A stretch of 64,000 bases of DNA from Papio anubis (lineage: Eukaryota > Chordata > Mammalia > Primates > Cercopithecidae): positions 129,741,525 to 129,805,524 of the forward strand of contig NC_044996.1 in NCBI RefSeq assembly GCF_008728515.1, read 5' to 3'. Position numbers and translations under genes: made by a program. The notes beneath the pieces were generated by a model, which searched no databases, was not told the origin of the DNA, and saw nothing but the letters and a program-made list of their open reading frames with translations. Numbering within the stretch: the first letter of the stretch is position 1; each line of letters starts with the position of its first letter. Below are positions 21,001 through 33,000 of the stretch, piece after piece.

Positions 21001-24000
21001 GCTCTCAATCCTAGGGCACACTAGAAACCCCTGAGGACATTTCGAAACTAAGGCCACCCAAGTCCCTGGTATTCTATTATTTATCTTTTTTTTTTTTTTT
21101 TTTAATAGAGACTAGGTTTTACCATGTTGCCCAGGCTGGTCTCAAACTCCTGAGCTCAAGCGATCTGCCTGCCTTGGCCTCCCGAAGTGCTGGGATTACA
21201 GGTGTGAGCCACTGCACCTGGCCCTGATATTCTGATTTACTCAACTTGAGGTAGGACATAATTTTTTAAAGATTTCTAGATGACTCTAATGTGCATCCAG
21301 GGTGAAGAACCACTGTTCTTAAAAAATGAAAAATGGTGGGAACCTTAAATTCAAAAAGAAAAAGAAAAGAACCATAGAGAAGGATATATTTTCAAAGAAG
21401 AAGAAGAAAAAACCTCACAACATGAATACTTTTATGAATAAAGTAAAGCTGACAGATGACATATGGTTTCTGATTAACTACATCTGCATTTTACTATTCA
21501 TATCCCTTTTCAGGATTAATAGGATGTTAACATTATGATTAGATCTTCTCTTCTGCAGAATATATGGTGATAATTATTAGATTTTATCTCAGATGGACTC
21601 ATTCACCATTAGGAATTATTTACCCACTTTAAGTTGGTCATTCATAAACAGGCCAAATTATAAAAATCACCATTACCTGGCATATAATAGGTGTTCAAAT
21701 ACTTGCTAAATGACTGAAGAGATCAACACTAGATTTCCACATGAATGTCTTCTTTCAAAAACATTGACTCAAAAGGGGCAGGGAACAAGAAGAGTGTCTC
21801 ACAGAATAACAGCAAGAGTCACAATAATGCAAATGTCAGCAAGCACTCCCGGGGCCCTGTTCTACGGGGCTGTGCGCTCATTTCAGCCTCACAGCCCCCT
21901 CAGAAAGATGAGACTATGTTTAATCCCATTTCATAGATGAGAGAATGAAGGCACACAGAGCTTAAGAAACTTGCACAGAGTGGCAGCCACTGAAGCCCGT
22001 TTTTGCACCCAGCGGTCTGTACCTGAGTCTGAGCACACTCACTGACAGGAGAAATGAAAACACTTTTACTCTCCTCATTTGGATCCTGTCTTTCACAGAC
22101 ATCCCTTCACACATGCCAAGTTTTTTTTTGTTTGTTTTTTTTCTTTTTTGAGACAGGGTCTTGTTTTGTCACCCAGGCTGGAGTGCAGTGGTGCGATCAT
22201 AGCTTACTGCAGCCTGGAACTCCTGGCACATGCCAAGTTTTAAAAATTAAAAGCCTGTTTTGGGGACAGTGTTTGCCCTTCAAAAGATAAAGCCAAGCTG
22301 CTCCAAGCTCTCGAAATATATTATTTCCCCATCCCAGTTGTGCACCATGGACTAATGCAAGCTCAGGAAGAAACCGACAAGCAAAGTGGCTTCCTAAAGA
22401 TGTGGAATGCGAAGGAAGCACCCTCAGAGAACTAGGCTAAGCCCACCCAGGGAACAAGGATAGAGGGAACAGGGATGGTCAAAGCAGAGGATGATCAGCT
22501 GGGAAAACGAGAGCAGCAGCAAGAAAGCAGCAGATGTCTGACGACGGACATTTTAAATGAAAGCCTGCGCCTCCCCCAAAAGGAGAACTCACAAACTTCA
22601 ACATTTTCAATCACTCCATTCTGACATGATAAAACAAAATTAGTTACCTATCTCCAAATCTGCACGCTCCTGTTTTACTGTAGAAGGGACAGTTAGCTCG
22701 ATCCTTCTCCATGACTCTGAAATCCACGGGTGGTTCTGGGTTTTGCCATGTGGTACCATTTTCCAACTGTTGAAAATAACCATGACTTTACTGGTGGAGT
22801 AAAATCCCATGAAAGACGAGATGTTTCAAAGTCTATTAAAATATTTTCCTCAAAGACAAACATGGTTTCATTTAAGAATGCGAACATTTAAGTTGTAACA
22901 GGCGATGAAGACTTTACAAACTGTCCTGAGACACGAGCTCCATGCCTCTCTTGGCTCCTGGTCACTTTCCTTTATCTGGTATCACTACTGCCACCAGGGG
23001 CCGCTGCCAAGGTTTCCATCCATTCTAAAAAGGGTCCAAGAAGGCCAGGCGCAGTGGCTCACACCTGTAATCCCAGCACTTTGGGAGGCCAAGGCGGGTG
23101 GATCACCTGAGGTCAGGAGTTCAAGACCAGCCTGACCAACATGGAGAAACCCCATCTCTATTAAAAATATAAAATTAGCTGGGCTTGGTAGCACACACCT
23201 GTAATCCCAGCTACTCAGGAGGCTGGGGCAGGAGAGTTGCTTGAACCCAGGAGGCGGAGGCTGCAGTGAGCTGGGATTGTACCATTGCACTCCAGCCTGG
23301 GCAACAAGAGCAAAACTCCGTCTCGAAAAAAGAAAAAAAAGAAAAAAAAGACAAAAAAAAGGGGGTCCAAGAACTTATTAGGGAACCACCACATTCAGAA
23401 ATAGAAGTTACTCTGATTCAAGGTAAACTGTCCACTGGAGGCTTACAGTATGTGATGTCGCTTAAACACACTGAAAGGACTCTAAACAAGTCCAGTCCAC
23501 AGGGGTCATGAATACCATTTGTATTTGTTCATCAATAAAGTTTGTTGTTGTTGTATAAATCAAAGCACGACAAACATGATTCCAGATATCCAAACATGAT
23601 CTGAGTAACCTACCACAAAACTAACATTACTGGAACTATTATTTCTAAGTAAACATTAATTGGTCTCAAATTCTCAATGAAAGGTTTTAAAAATACCTCA
23701 TTTTCAGCCTGATCCAGCATCTTCTGCAAAGCTTCCTAAAAATGGTGCAAACATAGGACTAATGAAAACCCAGAAGTCAGGTAAGTCACATCTGGTTTCT
23801 CTGGTTAAGAATCTCAAGTGTAACAATTAAAACTCACACACACACACACACGAGTACACACGCTCTAATTTTCTTTTGAATCAAAGATCTTTTGAAAAGC
23901 TTCGGCCGAGGCGCGGTGGCTCAAGCCTGTAATCCCAGCACACTTTGGGAGGCCGGGGCGAGTGGATCCAGGTCGGAGATGAGACCATCCCTGTGCTCAC

Positions 24001-27000
24001 GGTGAAACCCGTCTCTACTAAAAATACAAAAAAACTAGCCGAGGCGGTGGCTGAGCGCCTGTAGTCTAGCTACTCAGGAGGCTGAGGCAGGAGAATGGCG
24101 TGGTCCCGGGGCCGGGCTGCAGTGAGCGAGATCCGGCCACTGCACTCCGGCCTGGGTGGCAAACAAGACTCCGTCTCAAAAAAAAGAAAGAAGCTTTCAA
24201 ACGATATATAGCTGAGACTTCTCTCTCTCTTTTTTTTTTTTGAGACAGGGTCTCACTCTGTCATCCAGGCTGGAGTGCAGTGGCGTGACCTCAGCTCACT
24301 GCAACCTCCGCCTCCCAGGCTCAAGTGATCTCCCACCTCAGCCTCCTGAGTAGCTGGGACTACAGTCACGCACCACCATGCCTGGATAATTTTTCTATTT
24401 TCTGTAGAGATAGAGTTTCACCATGTTGCCCAGGTTAGTCTCGAACTCCTGAGCTCAAGCAATCCACCCGCCTCGGCCTCCCAAAGTGCTGGAATTACAG
24501 ATGTGAGCTACCATGCCCGGCCCATAGCTGAGACATTCTATTCAAATAGAAAATTTACTAGGTCCCATTGCAAAATATTTAAAATAGTCTTATAAGAGTT
24601 TCAATAATAGTAATACTTAGTATATTTGAGTATATATACCATGTCCTAGTTTGTAAAAGGGAGTATTAGTGAATATAAAACACAATGCTAGGCCGGGCAC
24701 GGTGTCTCACGCCTATAATCCTAGCACTTTGAGAGGCTGAGGTGGGTGGATCACTTGAGGTCAGGAGTTCTAGATCAGCCTGGCCAAGATGGTGAAACCC
24801 CATCGCTACTGAAAATACAAAAATTAGCTGGGTGTGGTAGCACGTGCCTGTAATCCTAGCTACTTGGGAGGCTGAGACAAGAGAATCGCTTGAACCCAGG
24901 AGGCGGAGGTTGCAGTGAGCCGAGATCACGCTACTGCACTCCAGCCTGGGTGAAAGAGCAAGACTGCATCTAAAAAAACGAACAAACAAACAAACAAAAA
25001 AACCCCAAACAACAATGCTAGATGAAATCATAAACATTTAGCAGAAGCTAAAATATGACATGACCAGTGGTAATTAGCACTTAGGAGAAAATTCTAACGT
25101 TTTAATAAGGCAAAGGAGGTTCTGTAATATGCCAGTAAATTTCTACCTAATTGGCATTTGAACAAGTTGTACCTATGTTTAACAGTCTTATCTTCCCTAG
25201 CCCCTTAAAGCATTACATAAGACTCGTATGTCTAGCTGCTTATTTGTGGTGCTTGAAACAGAACTCTTGTCCTCTACACTCCCCGGCCCACATCCACCTG
25301 AATGCTCCCTCAGTGAATAGCGCTGCCAGTCATCTGTCTATTCAGACTAAAAACCTAAAAATATGACTTGAATTCCCCTCTCTCTCTTTGTCCTCCCTCC
25401 CATTCAATCTACTAGCTAGAGTCCCACTGACTCTGCTTTGACACACCCCAAATCTGTGTACTTATCTTTATTTGGAATCAGAGGCCTTTTAACCGGTCAC
25501 TGTTCCCCATTCCTCATTTTTTATAGTAAGTAAAAGTGATCTGTTAAAAAGGTCTGGTGCAGTGGTTCGTTCACACCAGCACTTTGGGAGGCCGAGGTGG
25601 ATGGATCCCTTGAGGTCAGGAGTTCGAGACCAGCCTGGCCAACATGGTGAAACCCTGTCTCTACTAAAAATACAAAAATTAGCTGGGCGTGGTAGCAGGC
25701 ACCTATAATCCCAGCTACTCAGGGGGCTGAGGCACATGAATTGCTTGAACCCGGGAGGCAGAAGTTGCAGTAAGCAGAGATCACGCCACTGCACTCCAGC
25801 CTGGGTGACAGCGTGAGACTCCATCTCAAAAGAAATTTTTTTTAAAAGAATGATCTGTTAAAAGGTACAGATATAAATGAGATAGAGTCATTCCCTGCTT
25901 AAACCCCTTCAATGGCTTACCATTATAGGAAACATAAAATCCAAACTCCTCCTTCAAATCCAGGAAGCCCTACCTGATCTGACTCTGCTTACCCTCCACT
26001 ACCCACCCTCCCCCAGCAACCTCCTCCACTTCCCTTCTCTCCTTTGGACTCTAGATTTCAGGCTCCCTGGCCTTTTTTCAGCCTTCAAGCTTCAGGCCTC
26101 TTCCCGCTGAGATCTCTCCACTCAGGTGTCAGCTCAAACATCACCTCCTCAGAAATTTCCTTGAGCAGGCAATCTATAGAAGCACAACTCTATTCTCATT
26201 ACTCTATCACATCACTCTGCTTTCTTTTTCCTTCTTTTTTTTTTTTTGAGACGAAGTCTAGCTCTGTCACCCAGGTTGGAGTGCAGTGGCTCAAGCTTGG
26301 CTCACTGCAACCTCTGCCTCCCGGGTTCAAGCGATTCTTCTGCCTCAGCCTCCTGAGTAGCTGGGACTACAGGCGCCCGTCACCACACCAGGCTAATTTT
26401 TTGTATTTTTAGTACAGACGAGGTTTCACCACGTTGACCAGGCTGGTCTCGAACTCCTGACCTCGTGATCTGCCCGCCTCAGCCTCCCGAAGTGCTGGGA
26501 TTACAGGCGTGAGCCACCACGCCCAGCCTGCTTTATTTCTTTATAGCACTTAATATGATCACATTTTGAATGATCTGTTTTGCTTACTCATCATCTTACA
26601 CTCCCATATAAAAAACTAGCTCGATGAGAGCAAAGACTGTGTCTTTCACTGCTGTCTCTGTCCACTAGCAAAGTGTCTAGCATACAGCAGAAACACATAC
26701 TGCCGATTCTTTTTTATAAGCTTAGAATCTATTTCATGTCCCTCATTTCTCCTTAATGTCTCACAGATTTCCTCTGAAACAAAAGCATTTAAAGGAGGCC
26801 TTAGCTGTTACCGAATTCCTGAAAGACCTCAGTTGAGGAACACTCTACTGTTAAAATAGGAATTAATTCCTCTCTATAAAAAAATGACAAGCTCCAAATA
26901 ATTTTTCTCCCCCCTAAAAACCTAGCATGATCTTGCCTCATCTGGAAAGAAGTGCTCAAATAAAGGTGTTTAAAATCTGCATTGAAATTAACAGATGGCC

Positions 27001-30000
27001 TGAGATACAAAAAACAAAGATTGTGGAGGCTGCTTCTGCCCCATATTGACTACGATGTAGACACATGCATTTTTCCCAATTATAAGGTGATTATCCAATT
27101 TTATGCTATTTAAATTTAGCTATATTACAGAAAAGACAAATCCTGATGAATCAGTCAAGGGAAGATGAGCTGTGATACCTCAGAAATAAATATACTGTTA
27201 AGGAATAGCAGCAAAACATACCAAATAAATCTTTTAAAAAGAATCCTGAAAGATAGAGAAGATGCATACATACATACGCCTCACAGATTTTTTTTTTTTT
27301 TTTTTTTGAGACAGAGTCTCGCTCTGTCGCCCAGGCTGGAGTGCAGTGGCGTGATCTCGGCTCACTGCAAGCTCCGCCTCCTGGGTTCACGCCATTCTCC
27401 TGCCTCAGTCTCCCTAGTAGCTGGGACTATAGGCGCCTGCCACTACGCCCAGCTAATTTTTTGTATTTTGCATAGAGACGGGGTTTCACCGTGTTAGCCA
27501 GGATGGTCTCAATCTCCTGACCTTGTGATCTGCCTGCCTCGGCCTCCCAAAGTGCTGGGATTACAGGTGTGAGCCACCGCACCTGGCCGATTTTTTTTTT
27601 TTTTAATAAGCAACTGTGTATTAGCTACAATTGTCTTCATAGCCTAAGTGGAAGAGGAAGTCAAGATTTAATACAAATAACAAAAACTATTTCCTAGTTC
27701 CTCAATATTTGAGTTCCTGATTTCTTTAAATCCTCTAATTCTTGCTGACATGTCGTAAAAAGTTCTCTTATGACCTAAATAAATGTGGAAACAAAACAAA
27801 ATATTATTCTCTAAAGAAGTCAACTCACATACAGCAGAACCTCAGAAAAACACAAGTTGCTATAAAGCAAGCGCCAGCTGCCTGTTTCGTAAATAAAGCT
27901 TTCCCGGAACACAGACATACCCACTCATCTACATATTACTGATGGCTACATTCAGGGTACATTGGCAGAGTTGGATGTTTGCCACAGAGACCAAACCATA
28001 AAGCCTAAAATATTTACCATCTGGCCCTTTAAAACATTTGCCAATGCCCACTATAAAGGGTAAATAGGGTAAAGCTGAAGAAAACTTGAAGGAATCTGCC
28101 ACTGCACGGACACAAAGAAGAGAGTCAGAAGGGAACTCTGGTGTATGTCTAGACTGAAATATGATTCTTTCCAAACAAACAAATGAAGTGACAAGAAAAA
28201 AGAAAAAAAAAACCCCAAACGCTGACATGCCTACTGCTTATTCTTCAAACTCATCCCACAGCACATCCCAGGACAGGAATCACCTCTTTTTCTTTCTTCT
28301 CCTGTCGTTTCTGCTCCTCCTCTTCTCTCTCTTTTCTCTGCTGTTCTTCCCATTGTTCCTTTAACTTTCTCTTTAAAGGGGAAGAAAAAGTAACTTTGTT
28401 TCAGACACTTTTTCAAAACATTTCACATACAGGACACATAGATGAAAAACTTTTAAAACACTGGCATACTGAATAAGATCAGTTTTGCTTTTTTTAAAGT
28501 TCAAGATAGGCAACTCTTTGTTTTTTCTTTTTGAGATGGAGTTTCGCTCTTGTTGCCCAGGCTGGAGTGCAATGGCGCGATCTCGTCTCACTTCAACCTC
28601 CCAAGATAGGCAGCTCTTCATGAGAGTTATTATGGTGAAGTAATCAGTTTGTTCACTAGTTACGTGACTCCTACCGTACCTCTTGTTCTTCTTGCCGTTT
28701 TTTAGCCGCCTCTTCCTTTTCCTTCTTTATTCTGAATTCTTCTTGTGCCTTCTGCTCTCTTAGCAACCACTCCTCATGTAATCTTTGCCTATCAGTATAA
28801 TGATGTAATCAGACAAAAGAAATGGGCATTAATCCACAAATACACACACACATGAGAGCAAAATGACACATTTTGGGATTGATTCAAATATCACGAAAGC
28901 TATTTTCTATTAAAGCAGTCAAGTGGGTGTAAGAGAACGAGAAGAGTAGAGCTTTTGGAAAAGCACCACGTGTCAGCAACTATCTTCCTAATGGGCAATA
29001 ACTTAAAATCCCTCTTACATTTCATAGGTATATATGGCTGTGACATACTTTACAGAAAAAAAGGACACTATGACTTTCCCTCTAGACTGATCACAGTGAC
29101 GTTTAGGTGCCAATAAAATGGGTAGCAAGTTTCAAAGCAGCATCTACCTTTTCACATTCAGAAAGCATTTCCCTTCCTATTCTATGCAATTATTTTTATT
29201 TATTTATTTATTTTGAGACAGAGTATCGCTCTGTTGCCCAGGCTGGAGTGCAGTGGTGCGATCTTGGCTCACTGCAACCTCTGCCTCCTGGGTTCAAGTG
29301 ATTCTCCTGCCTCAGCCTCCTGAGTAGCTGGGATTACAGGTGCCCACCACCATGCAAGGCTAATTTTTGTATTTTTAGTACAGACAGCATTTCACCATGT
29401 TGGCCAGGCTGGTCTTGAACTCCTGACCTCAAGTGATCCACCTGCCTAGGCCTCCCAAAGTGCTGGGATTACAGGTGTGAGCCACCGCACCCAGCCCCTA
29501 TTCTTAAAAGTAGCAATTCCACGATGGCAGCACGCTGAAAACCCGTTTTCCTCTGCCATAAACGTTTGGACTACTACTCCACACAGTTAAGAGACTCCTG
29601 TGGTTTGCCTCCAAACACCTAAACTGCCAAAAGAAGGAAAATAAAAGTACATTGTGATCATGTTTTTAAAATAAAGCTACAGGTTTTAAGAAATGAAGTT
29701 ATAATAATAAAGTAGTGAGGGCCGGGCACAATAGCTCACACCTATAATCCCAGCACTTTGGGAGGCCATGGTGGGCAGATCACCTGAGGTCAGGAATTTG
29801 AGACCAGCCTGCCCAACATGGTGAACCCCATCTCTGCTAAAAATACAAAAATTAGCCGGCGTGGTGGCAGCTGCCTGTAATCGCAGCTACTTGGGAGATT
29901 GAGGCAGGAGAATCGCTTGAACCTGGGAGGCGGAGGTTGCAGTGAGCCGAGATCATGCCACTGCACTCCAGCCTGGATGACAGAGCAAGACTTCGTCTCA

Positions 30001-33000
30001 AAAAATGAAAAAGTAAAAATAAACTAGTGAGTGTCTAGTCTATTTTTTATATGACCAATTATAATGAGTGGTATTACCTTAAAGTGGCAAGTGTCTCAGG
30101 CATCCAATATCACAAATTTCTAATCTAAAGCGGGGCTTAGATTTCTAAAGTCTACTTGCCAATTAGGTGTTTAGAACCCCAAATTCATTTTTCCACTGAA
30201 TTTATAAAACGGAAATGAAATATGAGAAACTGTTCTGTATTACTTCAGCAGTATCAGGAGTTCAGTAAAGTTTTCTGTCTCGTCTGGGGACCTAACCACA
30301 ATTTTAAATAAAACATATTACATTTCCAAATACAGATTCCAGGAACACGTCTTTTAGCCATGGCAGAGGCTGGCACACTGCCTATATCAGTGTTCCCATG
30401 CCATGTGTGAGGGTACCATACAGATGCTTCAGTGTGCACAGCTCTGATTTACGAATCTTTTGAAAAACATACAATTGCATATAACTGAACCAAATGATAT
30501 ATAAATTAAGACCACAAGAAAGTAAAATGTTAAAAATTTTAAAATTTAATAACTTGAATATACATCTGCTTTGAAATAGGACATAAAGTCGTACAGTATT
30601 TTTACATAATTTTCTTGCTTTTCAACAATAGTATGCAACTCATAAAGAAATAAAGATCTAAGGAGCACAAAGATACATGTATGTGATTTAAAAGAAGCAT
30701 TTCAAATAAACAGGAAAAAAATTACTTTCTTATTTAATACCATATCTATTGTCTTCATCACAATAGAAATCTATAATAAGAACTAGAGCTATCACAGCAC
30801 CTCTTATCTGCTGACACTGTGTTAAACACTATACATCCATCACCTCATTTAATTTTCACAATTCTGTGAGGTGGATACTATGATTGACTTTATCTCCATA
30901 GTAAAGACAAGGAAACAGAAGCTTAGAGACATTAAGAAATTTCGGCTGAGCACGGTGGCTCACACCTGTAATCTCAGCAATTTGTGAGGCCGAAGTGGGC
31001 GGATCACGAGGTCAAGAGATCGAGACCATACTGGCCAACATGGTGAAACCCCATCTCTACTAAAAGCACAAAAAAAATTAACTGGGCGTGGTGGTGCGCG
31101 CCTGTAGTCCCAGCTACTCGGGAGGCTGAGGCAGGAGAATCGCCTGAATCTGGGAGGCGGAGGTTGCAGTGAGCCGAGATCACACCACTGCACTCCAGCC
31201 TGGCGACAGAACGAGACTCTGTCTCAAACAAAACAAAACAAAACAAAACAAAACAAAATTTTAAAAAAACATGTATCCCAAAAGAGAAAGGTGTAAGACT
31301 TGAGCAATCTACAAATAGGTAATAAAACATATAAAAAGATACTCTTCCTAATTCAGAAATGTGCATTTGAAACAGTGAAATACAACTTTTCATTACAGGA
31401 GTTGTATAAACTGCCAGTGCCTAGTATGAGTGAAGGTATGAGGAGATGGGCCCCTACATTCACTGCCAGAAGGGCTGCAAACTGCAAACCAGGAAGCCCT
31501 TTCTACCTGGCCATCTACATTTTACAGGAACTTACGCTTTGATTCCAACAATCTCATTTTTAGTCATTTTCTTAAGGAAATAATTTGACGATTACCAAGG
31601 ATATATAAACATGGATGCTTACTGCAACTTTTTACATATGAGTAAAAAACCAATATAACCTGAAAGTCTATCAGTAGAGAACTATAAATTACGAATGAAT
31701 AAACTACGAATAGCAAATAAATTATGCTACTTCTGTACAGTGGGTACTGTATTGCCACTGAAACGGTTGAATTAGATCCCTGCATCAGGACTTACATAAA
31801 TGCACTATATATTTAGCAGGAAAGCAATTTATAGAAAAATATGTATAAATATCATGCCATTATAGAAAGACCCACGTAAAGTACATTTATACTTTCCTTT
31901 TCTCTTTCTTAACAGTGGCTATCTTTGGGTGTGTTGCAATTATTAAAGCCCTTTCCCTTTTTACATTTGTTAATTTTTTTGTTTTTCTTCTGCTTTCAAA
32001 AACAATTACAGGCCAGGCGCAGTGGCTCACGCCTGTAATCCCAGCACTTTGGGAGGCCAAGGCAGGCGGATCGCTTCATCACAAGAGATCAAGACCACCC
32101 TGGCCAACATGGTGAAACCCTGTCTCTACTAAAAATACAAAAATTAGCTGGGTGTGGTGGTGCACACCTGTTGTCCCAGCTACTCGGGAGGCCGAGGCAG
32201 GAGAATCGCTTGAACCCGGGAGGCGGAGGTTGCAGTGAGCCAAGATCACTACACTGCACTCCAGCCTGGCAACAGAGCGAGACTCCGTCTAAAAAAAAAA
32301 ATCAAAAAAAAAAAAAACAATTACAAATTAGTAAAAACAGAAGAAAAGTACTTCCATTTTTTAAAAAAAGTAACATTTAGTTTTAGCCCATCAACTACAG
32401 ATTTAAATAATTTATACAGGGTATTTTATAAGAACTATTTTGTATAAGATTTTATACAGAAGACTGGTACTGGTTAGTAAAGGCTGAGAATATTCCAATA
32501 AAGTAACTTCATTCACTTTAAGTGTTTCAATTAGCACTGACCTCTCTCTTTCCAATAGCTTCTCTTCTTCTAGTTGTTGTTCTTCAATAAAAGTGTCCTC
32601 CTCTTCCTCCTTCTGTGAGAGTCCTAGGGAATTTAAATGCTTTATTAAACTGAGCACTGCAAATCCTTGGTCAAAAATTCAGGAAAAAAATACATGTAAC
32701 CTTTAACGTATAAAATTATGGTAAAAATCTTTTTCTTAAGCTTTCTAACAAGAAAGTCTCCGATCAACCTTCTTTGATACAATGCAAGCATCAAAAAGGA
32801 TGATAGTGGTGGCGGACAGCACATTACATTTAACAATTAATCAACAGTTCCACAATTATACTTAAAAAGGAAATTAGCTTGGTGTGATGGCAGGCACCTG
32901 TAATCCCAGCTACTTGGGAAGCCGAGGCAGGAGAATCACTTGAACCTGGGAAGCGGAGGTTTCAGTGAGCCAAGATCGTGCCATTGCACTCCAGCTGGGC

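Larger units (their letters stand above)
16368..22647 (-). other. ZRSR2: ZRSR2 intron 7
   Basis: Carries Alus at 16438, 17406, 19953, 20602, 21083 and 22125, MIRs at 17224, 18080 and 21815, MER5A-type elements at 18585 and 20996, and a 51-nt hairpin at 16835-16885. About 18.75-19.95 kb shows no recognised repeat. Confidence 0.8.
25380..26710 (+). repeat. LINE2 3' region, interrupted by two Alus
   Basis: Classic L2 phrases in order: 'tccctgcttaaaccccttca', 'aatccaaactcctccttcaa', 'ggtgtcagctcaaacatcac', 'ttatagcacttaatatgatc' and 'gagagcaaagactgtgtctt'. Alus at 25551 and 26236 break it. Confidence 0.75.
23736..28283 (-). other. ZRSR2: ZRSR2 intron 5
   Basis: Contains a (CA)n tract, Alus at 23906, 24230, 24692, 25551, 26236 and 27290, and an L2 element (about 25380-26710). 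About 26.7-27.28 kb and 27.6-28.28 kb show no recognised repeat. Confidence 0.85.
28789..32541 (-). other. ZRSR2: ZRSR2 intron 3
   Basis: Contains Alus at 29191, 29720, 30944 and 32011, a MIR at about 30788-30943 and an old L1/HAL1-type fragment at about 31270-31990. Confidence 0.85.
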
